Shown: positions 33,786 through 44,445, numbered from the stretch's first letter. The stretch is DNA of 51,100 nt from an uncultured Oscillospiraceae bacterium (GCA_947626905.1 CANQUE010000011.1:1-51100); one strand, 5' to 3'. Notes: generated by a model from the sequence alone, not told the origin. Made by a program: numbers and translations.

Positions 33786-34868
33786 ATGGCAGACAGACCC
33801 ATCCTGGGGATCACCATGGGCGATCCCTTCGGCAACGGCCCGGAGATCTCCGTCCAGGCCCTGGCGGACCCGGCGGTCTATGACCGCTGCCGGCCTCTCA
33901 TCGTGGGCGACGCCAGCGCCATGGCGTACGCGGCGAAGGCCGCGGAGACGGTGCACGGCATCCATGTGACCATCCACCCCATCCACGCCGTAGGCGAGGC
34001 GCTGTTCCAGCCCGGCACCATCGACGTGTACGACATGGGCCTTGTCTCCCCCGCCGACATCCCGGGCGATCCGGCCAATCCCAAGCCCTTCAAGCTGGGG
34101 GCCACGGCCCTGGGCGGCGAGGCCGCCTTCCAGTACGTGAAGCGGGTCATCGAGCTGGCCATGGCCGGCGAGGTGGACGCCACCGTCACCAACGCCCTGA
34201 GCAAGGAGGCCATCAACATGGCCGGCCACCACTACTCCGGCCACACGGAGATCTACGCCCACTACACCGGCACGGACAAGTACACCATGATGCTGGCCCA
34301 CGAGGATCTGCGGGTGGTGCACGTGTCCACCCACGTGTCCCTGCGGGAGGCCTGCGACCGGGTGAAGAAGCAGCGGGTGCTGGACGTGATCCGCATCGCC
34401 AACGAGGGCTGCAAGGCCATCGGCATCGCCCAGCCCAAGATCGCCGTGGCGGGGCTGAACCCCCATTGCGGCGAGAACGGCCTGTTCGGCACCGAGGAGG
34501 TCCAGGAGATCCAGCCCGCCATCGACCAGGCCATGGCCGAGGGCATCCTCATCCCCGACGGCAAGCCCACGCCCCCCGACTCCGTGTTCTCCAAGGCGCT
34601 GGGCGGCTGGTATGACATCGTGGTGTGCATGTACCACGACCAGGGCCACATCCCCCTGAAGGTGAAGGGCTTTGTGTACAACAAGGCCGAGGGCCACTGG
34701 GACGCGGTGGCCGGCGTGAACGTGACGCTGGGCCTGCCCATCATCCGGGCCAGCGTGGACCACGGCACCGGCTATGGCCACGCGGGCAGCGGCCACGCCA
34801 ACGCCCTGAGCCTGGTCAACGCCATGGACTACGCCATCCGCATGGCCAACGCCAAGGCGGCGCAATGA
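33786..34868 (+). CDS. PdxA-like 4-phosphate dehydrogenase, probably PdxA2 type
   Basis: 360 residues. PdxA fold with PILGITMGDPFGNGPEISVQ at the N-terminus, TNALSKEAINMAGHHYSGHT, AGLNPHCGENGLFG (zinc His), MYHDQGHIPLKVKGF and GTGYGHAGSGHAN. In the D-threonate/D-erythronate route PdxA2 oxidises the 4-phosphate, which decarboxylates to dihydroxyacetone phosphate. The acid-sugar kinase in the same operon strongly favours that role over vitamin B6 synthesis. AAGGAGG precedes the ATG at 33786. Its stop overlaps the next start (ATGA). Confidence 0.92.
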   Translation: MADRPILGITMGDPFGNGPEISVQALADPAVYDRCRPLIVGDASAMAYAAKAAETVHGIHVTIHPIHAVGEALFQPGTIDVYDMGLVSPADIPGDPANPKPFKLGATALGGEAAFQYVKRVIELAMAGEVDATVTNALSKEAINMAGHHYSGHTEIYAHYTGTDKYTMMLAHEDLRVVHVSTHVSLREACDRVKKQRVLDVIRIANEGCKAIGIAQPKIAVAGLNPHCGENGLFGTEEVQEIQPAIDQAMAEGILIPDGKPTPPDSVFSKALGGWYDIVVCMYHDQGHIPLKVKGFVYNKAEGHWDAVAGVNVTLGLPIIRASVDHGTGYGHAGSGHANALSLVNAMDYAIRMANAKAAQ

Positions 34869-36517
34869 CCCGCCCGCCGGTCTACACTTACATCTCCTCT
34901 CGCGCCGGGTTCGATCCGGTCAGGACCATCTATCTCATCGTCCCCTCCTCCCACGCCGGCTCGGCCGGGGCGGCGGAGCGGTTCGCCGAGAGCTCCGGCT
35001 GGAAGCGGCTGGCGGAAGAGGACGGGGCCGTGCTGGTGGCGCCCCTGACGGACAAGGGCTGGGCCGAGGAAGATCCGGCGGCCATCGCCGCCCTCTACGC
35101 CCGGACCCGGGGCGGCTTTCCCGCCCCGGACGGCCGGGGCCTCTTCGGCCGGGACGGGATGCTCTGGTGCTGGGAGACCCTGGTGGACATCGTGGGTTAC
35201 CAGGACGGCGGCGTATACGCCGGAAAGGCCCTGGCCGCCAGCCCCGGCCTGTTCGCGGCGGCGGCCCTGATCGGCGGCGCGCCAGAGGCATACGACCCCG
35301 GCGACGGTCCCTCCGGCCACTATATGCTCCCCCAGGTCAGCCCGGACTACCGGCTGAAAAACCGGGACATCCCCGTGTGTCTGTGGGTGCTGGGCGCGGG
35401 CCCCGAGGCGGAGGCGGCGGCTTTGGAACGCTTCTTCCCCGCCGGCGCCGGTCCGGACCCGGATCGGGTCCGTTTCGGCGGCGCGGACAGCCGGGTATAT
35501 GTCGGCGCGGCCGGGCAGCTGCGCCTGTCCTCCGGCCAAGCCGGACCGGACCCGGACACCGCCCGGACCGTCTTTCAGAGCTTGTTCGCGCCGGTTATCC
35601 GCTGGAAGACCGGACCGGACGGGACCCTGGCCCCTCTGCTGGGCCGGGAGGCCCTCTCCGGCTCCGGGCGGTTCCTCCGGGAGCGCTTTTCCTTCCAGGG
35701 CCGGGATTACAGCGCCTGGCTCCACCTTCCCGCCGGGCGGGAGACCTCTTCGGGCCTGCCCCTGGTCCTCAGCCTTCACGGCCGGGGAGAGCCGGCCTGG
35801 ATGTTCGCCCAGAAAAACGGCTGGCCGGAGCTGGCCGATGAGACAGGCGCTTTCGCTGTGGCCGTACCGGATTCCCCGGAGAATATCTGGTTCCTGGACC
35901 GGGACGGGGACGCCCTGGCGGCCCTGACAGAGCATTTGGCCGGCCGATACGGCTTCGACCGGGAGCGGATATACCTGACCGGATTTTCCAACGGCGCCAT
36001 GATGACCCGCCAGGCGGGCACCAGCTTCCCCGGCCTTTTCGCCGGTCTGGCCCCCTCCAACGGTCCTGCCAGCGACGCGCTGCCCGGCGCGGAGAGCTGG
36101 CCGCGGGCGCTGGAGCGGCTGGAGGAAGAGGGCTGGCAGATGCCCTATTTCGCCTATGCCGGCGACCGGGACCCGGCGGCTCCGCCGGAGCGGGAGGAGC
36201 TGCTGGAGCGGATGCTCCGCCTCAACGGCTGCGCCGGGCGGGCCTGTCCGGACGCGGTATATACCTGTGACAACGTCTACACTCCCCAACAGGGCTACCG
36301 GGAGGGCGCCCGCCAGCGGACGGAGGTCTGGCTGGACGGAGAGGGCCTGCCCCGGGCCGCCATGACCGTCATGGCGGATATGCCCCACGGGGCCATCCCC
36401 GACGAGAGCCGTTCCGCCTGGATGTTCCTGGCGCGGTACCGGCGCCCGGCGGGCAGCCGGACGGTGGTCTCCACCGGCCCGAAAAAGGAGGACGCCCATG
36501 CTGGACCGCTTCAATGA
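34865..36517 (+). CDS. Two-domain alpha/beta hydrolase (CE1/PHB-depolymerase-like), N-terminal half degenerate
   Basis: 550 residues, no signal peptide, so cytoplasmic. The C-terminal domain from about 275 has an esterase layout: LVLSLHGRGEPAWMFAQKNG (oxyanion region), nucleophile motif YLTGFSNGAMMTRQ (Ser about 375) and a late His in MADMPHGAIPDESR. The N-terminal half shows the same fold-like order, but the elbow reads GYQDG (about 111-115), with Gln where Ser is expected, so it is probably inactive. It is coupled to pdxA by an ATGA overlap and overlaps the next hydrolase by 20 bases. Substrate unknown; cleavage of an ester of the acid sugar is inferred. Confidence 0.8.
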   Translation: MTRPPVYTYISSRAGFDPVRTIYLIVPSSHAGSAGAAERFAESSGWKRLAEEDGAVLVAPLTDKGWAEEDPAAIAALYARTRGGFPAPDGRGLFGRDGMLWCWETLVDIVGYQDGGVYAGKALAASPGLFAAAALIGGAPEAYDPGDGPSGHYMLPQVSPDYRLKNRDIPVCLWVLGAGPEAEAAALERFFPAGAGPDPDRVRFGGADSRVYVGAAGQLRLSSGQAGPDPDTARTVFQSLFAPVIRWKTGPDGTLAPLLGREALSGSGRFLRERFSFQGRDYSAWLHLPAGRETSSGLPLVLSLHGRGEPAWMFAQKNGWPELADETGAFAVAVPDSPENIWFLDRDGDALAALTEHLAGRYGFDRERIYLTGFSNGAMMTRQAGTSFPGLFAGLAPSNGPASDALPGAESWPRALERLEEEGWQMPYFAYAGDRDPAAPPEREELLERMLRLNGCAGRACPDAVYTCDNVYTPQQGYREGARQRTEVWLDGEGLPRAAMTVMADMPHGAIPDESRSAWMFLARYRRPAGSRTVVSTGPKKEDAHAGPLQ

Positions 36518-38255
36518 GATCACCGCCTTCTCCCCTTATGGGGGCCAGCTGATCCGGGAAACGGTGACCGGCCGGACCGGCGGCCGGTATGAGCCGGAAA
36601 ACGAGCTTCTCGTCCGGGAGGGCGAGGCGCGGGACATGTTCGTATATGTGCCCGCCTCCGGCTGTCCCGACGCCAAGCAGTGCCAGGTGCTGATGGTCCT
36701 GCGGGACGAATCCGGCGAAGACTCCGCCCGGCAGGCGATGGATACATACGGCCTGGCGGAGCTGGCCGAGGACCGGCACTTCATCCTGGTGTTTCCCGAG
36801 CCGGGGCCCAAGGGCTGGGATCACGCCGGCGGCGAGGAGGACATGGACTATCTGTCCCGGTGCTTCATGGCGCTGCCCGGCGGCAAGGGCCGGGTGGGCG
36901 GCTTCATCGGCATGATCTTCTACGTGGGGCTCACGCCCGCCGCCTGCGCCTTTCTGATGACCATGAGCGCCAAACGGCCCACCCATGTGGCCGCGGTGGT
37001 GCTGGCGGCCCCCTTTCCGGCGGGCTACGCCATCCCCGCGGGAGCGGACGCGCCCCAGGCGGCCTGGCTGTGCGGGCGCAACGCCCAGGCGGAGGCGTAT
37101 CTGGCCCGGGTGAACCGCTCCGGTCCAGAAAAAGAAGAGGGCCCCGTGGCCGTCCGCACCGGCACAGAAAATCCCAACGTCCGGCACATGGTCTATGACG
37201 GCCCGCTGACGGCGGCCTCCATGGCCCTGGCCTGGGAGATGCTCCTGTCCGAGACCCGCCGCTGGACCAACGACACCTACGGCACCTATCAGGCCCGCAC
37301 CGACTTCGCCGCCCGGGGCTTCGTCCCCCACGTGGCCGACAGCCGGCTGGGCGTGAACGGCGGCTTTGCCCACACCTGGTATGAATACGTCCCGCCCCAG
37401 CTGCGGGGCAGGGAGGAAAAAGTCCCGCTGGTGTTTTACCTCCACGGCATCGGCTGCGTGCCCCTGTACGGGGCGGAGCAGAGCGGCTGGCACGACATCG
37501 CCGACCGGGAAGGCTTCATCGTGGTCTATCCCAAGCCCGCGGTCAATAAAATGTGGAACGTGTGGGACGACCCCTCTCTTCCCAGCGATCACGCCTTTCT
37601 CCTGGCCCTGCTGGAATATTTGAAGGACACCTATCCCATCGACCCGACCCGGGTCTATGTGACCGGCTTTTCCATGGGCGGCATGATGACCCACTCTCTG
37701 GCCTGCGCTTATCCGGAGCTGTTTGCCGCGGCGGCGGCCTGCAACGGCTACAACCTGGGATATCTCTCGGACCTGGCCTCTCAGGCGGGGACCCTGCCGG
37801 GGAACGTGCCCGTGCCTGCCGGCGCCAAGCCGGGACCGTCCCCGGTCCGGCTGCTGGCGGACCGGAAGAAGGCGGAGCGGGACTGGCGGATGCCGCTGAT
37901 CCAAAACGCCGGCCTGCTGGACGGCGTATGGCCCATGACGCCGGAAAAGGACCCCATGGGTTTCCTTGGCACGCTGGACTACTGGAAGCGCTACAACGGC
38001 GTCGCCCTCACGTCCCTGGCCCCCACGGGCCCCTACGAGTCCGGCCTGACCGCGGACGAGAGCTTTTACGACGGCGCGGACGGCCGGTTCCTGCACCAGC
38101 GCTGGCACAGCCCGGAGGGCGGACCCGCCCTTTTGGAGCTGGTGCTGGCCAAGCGGATGCCCCACGCGCTGGACCTGCGGCAGCTGGAGCTGGCCTGGCA
38201 GTTCCTGAAGAAATTCTCCCGGAGCGCGGACGGCGCGCTGCACACCGGCGGCTGA
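36498..38255 (+). CDS. Second two-domain alpha/beta hydrolase, paralogue of its neighbour
   Basis: 585 residues, no signal peptide. The C-terminal domain from about 265: EYVPPQLRGREEKVPLVFYL, HGIGCVPLYGAEQSGWHDIA, IVVYPKPAVNKMWNVW and nucleophile YVTGFSMGGMMTHSLACAYP (Ser about 392), the typical CE1/PHB depolymerase elbow. A C-terminal His lies in KRMPHALDL. The N-terminal half has MFVYVPASG and a GLTPA segment where GxSxG would be, so it lacks a serine nucleophile. AAAGGAGG precedes the ATG at 36498. With the previous gene it forms a translationally interlocked pair that may act as a heteromer (inference). Confidence 0.8.
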   Translation: MLDRFNEITAFSPYGGQLIRETVTGRTGGRYEPENELLVREGEARDMFVYVPASGCPDAKQCQVLMVLRDESGEDSARQAMDTYGLAELAEDRHFILVFPEPGPKGWDHAGGEEDMDYLSRCFMALPGGKGRVGGFIGMIFYVGLTPAACAFLMTMSAKRPTHVAAVVLAAPFPAGYAIPAGADAPQAAWLCGRNAQAEAYLARVNRSGPEKEEGPVAVRTGTENPNVRHMVYDGPLTAASMALAWEMLLSETRRWTNDTYGTYQARTDFAARGFVPHVADSRLGVNGGFAHTWYEYVPPQLRGREEKVPLVFYLHGIGCVPLYGAEQSGWHDIADREGFIVVYPKPAVNKMWNVWDDPSLPSDHAFLLALLEYLKDTYPIDPTRVYVTGFSMGGMMTHSLACAYPELFAAAAACNGYNLGYLSDLASQAGTLPGNVPVPAGAKPGPSPVRLLADRKKAERDWRMPLIQNAGLLDGVWPMTPEKDPMGFLGTLDYWKRYNGVALTSLAPTGPYESGLTADESFYDGADGRFLHQRWHSPEGGPALLELVLAKRMPHALDLRQLELAWQFLKKFSRSADGALHTGG

Positions 38256-38365
38256 CCGCCCGGGACCGACGCAACACCATCATCAAGAGAAGGGAGGGCT
38301 CTTACCGCACCACTTTTCCGCGACCCCTGCGATCTTATCCGCAACAATAGAAAGGAGAACACAAA

Positions 38366-39637
38366 ATGACTACCCCTATGATCATCGCACTGGGCATCAC
38401 GATCCTGATGATCGTGATGATCATGTCCGACAAATTCGCCTTCGGCGCGCCCCCGCTGATCTGCTGCGTGCTGCTGGTGCTCTGCGGCATTTCCACCGTA
38501 CAGGAAGCCTTCGCCGGCTTCGTCAACAACAGCGTGGTCATGATCGCCGGCTTCATGGGCATTATGGCGGCCCTGCAGAAGACCAGCCTCATCACCAAGG
38601 TCAAGTCGGTCATGCTGAACTTGGCCATGAAGGGCGGCTATAAGAGCTACATCCTTCTGGTGGTCATCGCCATGCTGGCCGGTTCCGTGTTCGGCGCCGG
38701 CGCCACCGCCTGCTATGTGCTGGTGCTGAGCCTGGTGTCCACCATCCCCTACAACAAGCAGCTGCCTCCCTCCAAGCTGATGATGCCCATGGGCTTCGCC
38801 ACCAACCAGCCCCTGATCCCCATCAACGTGGCCCTGCATCTGGGCATCACCGTCCAGGTGCTGCAGACCGCCGGCTGGCAGATCGACGGCATCCCCACCA
38901 TCCAGTTCTCTCTGGTGAACGTGGTGATGAACGTGGCCTTCCTGGCCTGGTGCCTGATCGGCTACAAGCTGCTGCCCGACCATGAGATCGCCGCCGCCGA
39001 GGCCTCCAACAGCGCCGCCGAGGCCGAGAAGCTGCCCAAGTGGCAGGAGAACCTGATCTACGTCTGCTTCGTGGTGGGCGTGCTGGGCATGGTGTTCCAG
39101 TCCAAGATCGGCAATGCCGGTTACGTGATCCCCGCCCTGTGCGTGGCCGTGCTGGTGACCTGCCGGGTGCTGACCTTCGGCGAGGCCATGCACAACATCG
39201 GCGCGCCGGTGGTGCTGATGATGGCCGGCGTGGTCGGCGTGGCCGACGCTCTGGCCAACACCGGCTTCACCGCCATGATCGGCGAGAAGATGGCCGTGCT
39301 GCTGGCCAACGTGAGCCCCTTCGTCATCGTGCTGGCCTTCTCCCTGCTGGCCTCCACTCTGGCCACCTTCACCGGTTCCAACCTGGGCACCGCTATGGTG
39401 TTCGCCCCCATCGCCGTGGCCGCCTGCATGGCTCTGGGCTACAACCCCACCGCCGCCGCCACCGCGGTCGTCATCTCCTCCTGGAACGGCGGCTATATGC
39501 CGGTGGACGGCATGCCCGCCATGATCATGGGCATGGGCAACTACAAGCTCACCGAGTTCTGGAAATTCTCCGTACCCATGTACTTTATCCGGATCATCTT
39601 CCTGTCCCTGGGCGCCGTGCTCATTTTCCCGCTCTGA
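38366..39637 (+). CDS. SLC13/ArsB-like (ion transporter superfamily) permease
   Basis: 423 residues, about 10-11 membrane helices in two related halves. Each half has a re-entrant-like loop (SVFGAGATACYVLVLSLVST; TFTGSNLGTAMVFAPIAVAA) as in SLC13/DASS and CitMHS carriers of di- and hydroxy-carboxylates. MGFATNQPLIPINVALHLG is unusual for the classic members. In this operon it most likely imports the acid substrate, with Na+ or H+. AGAAAGGAG precedes the ATG. A 110-base gap separates it from the hydrolases, with no clear promoter or terminator. Confidence 0.82.
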   Translation: MTTPMIIALGITILMIVMIMSDKFAFGAPPLICCVLLVLCGISTVQEAFAGFVNNSVVMIAGFMGIMAALQKTSLITKVKSVMLNLAMKGGYKSYILLVVIAMLAGSVFGAGATACYVLVLSLVSTIPYNKQLPPSKLMMPMGFATNQPLIPINVALHLGITVQVLQTAGWQIDGIPTIQFSLVNVVMNVAFLAWCLIGYKLLPDHEIAAAEASNSAAEAEKLPKWQENLIYVCFVVGVLGMVFQSKIGNAGYVIPALCVAVLVTCRVLTFGEAMHNIGAPVVLMMAGVVGVADALANTGFTAMIGEKMAVLLANVSPFVIVLAFSLLASTLATFTGSNLGTAMVFAPIAVAACMALGYNPTAAATAVVISSWNGGYMPVDGMPAMIMGMGNYKLTEFWKFSVPMYFIRIIFLSLGAVLIFPL

Positions 39638-39641
39638 TCCC

Positions 39642-39669
39642 TTGACGGCTGCTTCCCAGGAAGTATAAT
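39642..39669 (+). promoter_or_regulatory. Internal sigma-A promoter before the Ca/Na antiporter
   Basis: TTGACG (39642-39647), a 16-base spacer and TATAAT (39664-39669). The predicted start near 39676 lies six bases before a strong hairpin. Confidence 0.7.
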
Positions 39670-39681
39670 AGACCATGACGA

Positions 39682-39716
39682 TCGCCCGGGACCCCGTGTC
39701 CCGGGGCCCCGGGCGA
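39682..39716 (+). other. Two-tier GC hairpin at the 5' end of the antiporter leader
   Basis: Outer arms 39682-39690 and 39708-39716 (9 bp) and inner arms 39692-39696 and 39702-39706, loop of five. There is no U-run. It may be a 5' mRNA stabiliser or a weak terminator for transcripts coming from the permease. Confidence 0.6.
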
Positions 39717-39785
39717 GCTGTCTTCCGCGCCCCGGCGCGAAATAACCCTCCCGCGCCCTGACGCGGAAACAAGGAGAATGATAGT

Positions 39786-40754
39786 ATGCTGGTACCTGTA
39801 TTGCTGTTTATCGTGGGCCTGCTGTGCCTGATCAAGGGCGGCGACTGGTTCGTGGACGGCGCGGTGGGCATGGCCCGCCGGTTCCACCTGCCGGAGCTGC
39901 TCATCGGCGCCACGGTGGTATCCATCGGCACCACCCTGCCGGAGGTCATGGTCTCCACCACCTCCGCCCTGAAGGGCATCGGCTCCATCGCCTATGGCAA
40001 CGCCATCGGCTCCGTCATCTGCAACACCTCCCTCATCGCCGCCATCACCATCGCCGTCCGGCCCGGTCCGGTGGATAAGAAAGCGCTGAAGACCCCGGTG
40101 CTGTTCTTCTTCACCGCGGCGGTGATCTATGCGGTCGTGGCCTATACCACCGGCAACTTCACCCGTCCCGTCGGCCTGATCATGATGGCGATGTTCATCG
40201 TGTACATGGTCGTCACCGTGCGCCAGATGAAGGGCGCGCCGGCGCCGGCGCCGGAGGACGGCGAGGAGCAGGAGGAGGAGATGACTCTGGTCAAGAGCCT
40301 GATCCTGCTGGTGCTGGGCGCGGCGGTCATCGCCGTGGGCGCGGACCTGCTGGTGGACAACGGCACCCTCATCGCCCGGGCCCTGGGCGTGCCCGAGACC
40401 GTCATCGCCCTGACCTTCGTGGCTCTGGGCACCTCCCTGCCCGAGCTGGTCACCGCCATCACCTCCCTGATAAAGGGCCACGGCGCCCTGAGCCTGGGCA
40501 ACGTGATCGGAGCGAACCTGTTCAACCTGGTGCTGGTCAGCGGCGTGGCCGTCACCCTGGCGCCCTTCCCCATCCCGGAGGCCGCCACCATCGCCGGCCA
40601 CAACGCCTCGCTGGTGATGGATCTGCCGGTGATGTTCGCCGTCATGCTGCTGCTGACGGTGCCGGCCCTGCTGAAGGGGAAGCTCTCCCGGGTGCAGGGC
40701 ATCGTGCTGCTGTGCATCTACGCGGCCTTCTGCGTGATCCAGTTCACGCTGTAA
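39786..40754 (+). CDS. Calcium/sodium antiporter (CaCA family, YrbG-like)
   Basis: 322 residues, ten predicted helices in two inverted halves joined by an acidic loop at about 155-165 (PAPAPEDGEEQEEE). Each half carries the alpha-repeat signature: ATVVSIGTTLPEVMVSTTSA and ALTFVALGTSLPELVTAITS, with the ion-binding Glu. It exchanges Na+ for Ca2+ or H+. Placed after a probable Na+-coupled acid permease, it might rebalance sodium or handle calcium released with the substrate (inference). It has its own promoter at 39642. Confidence 0.92.
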   Translation: MLVPVLLFIVGLLCLIKGGDWFVDGAVGMARRFHLPELLIGATVVSIGTTLPEVMVSTTSALKGIGSIAYGNAIGSVICNTSLIAAITIAVRPGPVDKKALKTPVLFFFTAAVIYAVVAYTTGNFTRPVGLIMMAMFIVYMVVTVRQMKGAPAPAPEDGEEQEEEMTLVKSLILLVLGAAVIAVGADLLVDNGTLIARALGVPETVIALTFVALGTSLPELVTAITSLIKGHGALSLGNVIGANLFNLVLVSGVAVTLAPFPIPEAATIAGHNASLVMDLPVMFAVMLLLTVPALLKGKLSRVQGIVLLCIYAAFCVIQFTL

Positions 40755-40794
40755 GCCATACGAGCCAAAATATCAAGAAAGGAAGGACCCCCCT

Positions 40795-41949
40795 ATGAGC
40801 TATCCCGTACTTCCCGGCCTGACGCCCGACGGCGTCGTATACGAGAACCCCCACATGGGTACCGTGGAGGCCATGCTGCCCCCCGGACCGTACGCCACCG
40901 CCCACGCCCCCTCTCTGCTGGAACTGCCCGACGGCACCATGCTGTGCTGCTGGTTCGCCGGCACCTACGAGGGCAGCGCCGACGTGAGCGTCATCTGCTC
41001 CCGGCTGCCCAAGGGCGCCGATCGCTGGAGCGAGCCGGTGATGATCTCCGGCGACCCCCACCGCAGCGAGCAGAACCCCTCCCTGTTCCTGGCTCCCAAC
41101 GGCGAGGTCTGGGCCATGTACACCGCCCAGCTGGACCGGATGGAGGGCAAGGACAACATGCAGTACACCTCCCAGGTGCGCCGCCAGCGCAGCACCGACG
41201 GCGGTCTGACCTGGAGCGAGTATGAGACCGTGTTCCCGGAGCTGGGCACCTTCTGCCGCCAGCCCATCCAGATCCTGTCCAACGGCCGCTGGATCTTCGG
41301 CAACTGGATCTGCACCGACAGCGCGTCCGGCCTGGCCGGCGACCCCTCCGCCTTCCGCATCTCCGACGACGGCGGCGAGACCTGGCGCCGGGTGGATATG
41401 CCCAACTCCCACGGCCGGGTGCATCCCAACGTGGTGGAGCTGGAGAACGGCCACCTGCTGGCCTTCATGCGCAGCCGCAACGCGGACTTCATCTACAAGA
41501 GCGAGTCCTTCGACTACGGCGACACCTGGTCCGACCCGGTGCCCACCGTGCTGCCCAACAACAACTCCTCCATCAGCGCCCTGAAGCTGAAGAGCGGCCG
41601 CATCGCCATCGCCTACAACCCCACCAGCGCCCCCCAGACCGGCGAAGTGGCGGCTTGGCCCGGCCTGCGCTGCCCGGTGGCCGTGGCCCTGAGCGAGGAC
41701 GGCGGCAAGACCTTCCCCCTGATCCGCAACATGGAGCTGGGCGAGGGCTTTATCGGCGAGGAGAACGCCGCCAACAACCGTCAGTATGAGTATCCCTACC
41801 TGATGCAGGCCTCCGACGGCATGCTGCACCTGGCCTATGCCTTCGAGACCCGCCGGGGCTGCAAGTGGATGACCTTCTCCGAGCAGGACGTCATGGGCGC
41901 CAAGCGGGGCGCGGGCCATTACAACCCCACCGCCGCGCAGGTAAAGTAA
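40795..41949 (+). CDS. Cytoplasmic sialidase-fold (BNR/Asp-box) protein
   Basis: 384 residues, six-bladed beta-propeller of the exo-alpha-sialidase-like superfamily. Four Asp-boxes are visible: STDGGLTW, SDDGGETW, SFDYGDTW and SEDGGKTF. The N-terminus has HAPSLLELPDGTMLCCWFAG. No signal peptide is present and the sialidase FRIP arginine motif is not evident, so true sialidase activity is doubtful. The fold occurs in several glycoside hydrolases and in uncharacterised sugar-acid operons. Substrate processing inside the cell is plausible. GAAAGGAAGGA precedes the ATG. Confidence 0.82.
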   Translation: MSYPVLPGLTPDGVVYENPHMGTVEAMLPPGPYATAHAPSLLELPDGTMLCCWFAGTYEGSADVSVICSRLPKGADRWSEPVMISGDPHRSEQNPSLFLAPNGEVWAMYTAQLDRMEGKDNMQYTSQVRRQRSTDGGLTWSEYETVFPELGTFCRQPIQILSNGRWIFGNWICTDSASGLAGDPSAFRISDDGGETWRRVDMPNSHGRVHPNVVELENGHLLAFMRSRNADFIYKSESFDYGDTWSDPVPTVLPNNNSSISALKLKSGRIAIAYNPTSAPQTGEVAAWPGLRCPVAVALSEDGGKTFPLIRNMELGEGFIGEENAANNRQYEYPYLMQASDGMLHLAYAFETRRGCKWMTFSEQDVMGAKRGAGHYNPTAAQVK

Positions 41950-41960
41950 CCCGACATACC

Positions 41961-41991
41961 GGCCGTCCGGCCCCATGGGGACCGGACGGCC
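41961..41991 (+). other. GC-rich hairpin between the sialidase-fold and VOC genes
   Basis: 10-bp stem (41961-41970 with 41982-41991) around CCCCATGGGG, which is itself self-complementary. There is no U-tract. It could lower but not abolish read-through to the VOC gene. Confidence 0.6.
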
Positions 41992-42028
41992 ATCACCATC
42001 GCGCTCCGGCGCGGGAAAGAGGCGACAA

Positions 42029-42376
42029 ATGGAGAACAAATTTGAATTGGCCCACGTGGGCATCAACACCCCCGACGCCGAGCAGGCGGCGGCATTGGCG
42101 GCTCTTTTGAGCGAGGTCTTCAACCTGGCCCCCCGCCACGGCAACAAATCTGAGTTTGCGGGCGATTATTTCGAGTGCATGAAGGCCCCCTTCCACGGGA
42201 CCAACGGCCACATCGCCATGCGCACCGCGGACCTGGACGCCGCCGTGGAAGAGCTGAAGGGCAAGGGCTTTTCCTTCCGCCCCGAGAGCGCCGCGTATAC
42301 CGAAGACGGCAAGCTGAAGAACATCTACCTGGCCGGAGAGTTCGGCGGCTTCGCCATTCACATCATGCGCAAATAA
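42029..42376 (+). CDS. VOC-family protein (glyoxalase/dioxygenase fold)
   Basis: 115 residues, one vicinal-oxygen-chelate module pair: FELAHVGINTPDAEQAAALA, NGHIAMRTADLDAAVEELKG, KGFSFRPESAAY and ending LAGEFGGFAIHIMRK. The His in HVGI and the His in NGHIAM sit where metal ligands usually lie, but the terminal Glu ligand is not clear. It may be a lyase, epimerase or binding protein acting on a small acid or aldehyde of the pathway. GAAAGAGG precedes the ATG at 42029. It is the last gene before a strong terminator. Confidence 0.8.
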   Translation: MENKFELAHVGINTPDAEQAAALAALLSEVFNLAPRHGNKSEFAGDYFECMKAPFHGTNGHIAMRTADLDAAVEELKGKGFSFRPESAAYTEDGKLKNIYLAGEFGGFAIHIMRK

Positions 42377-42395
42377 ACTGGCCGGCGGAAAGTGC

Positions 42396-42429
42396 GCCCC
42401 CGGACGGGAAACCGTCCGGGGGCCATTTT

Positions 42430-42436
<7 letters not shown>
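42396..42436 (+). terminator. Terminator of the catabolic island
   Basis: Stem 42396-42407 with 42412-42423 (12 bp), loop GAAA, then CATTTTTCATTTTT. It overlaps the last bases of the convergent uvrB. Confidence 0.92.
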
Positions 42437-44406
<1,970 letters not shown>

Positions 44407-44445
44407 GACGGCATGACCTCCCTGCAACGTGCTATAATGGGGCAT

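Noticed and set aside
33786-34868. Vitamin B6 biosynthesis pdxA
   Set aside because: Same operon as a four-carbon acid sugar kinase and no pdxJ or other B6 genes, so the catabolic PdxA2 role fits better.
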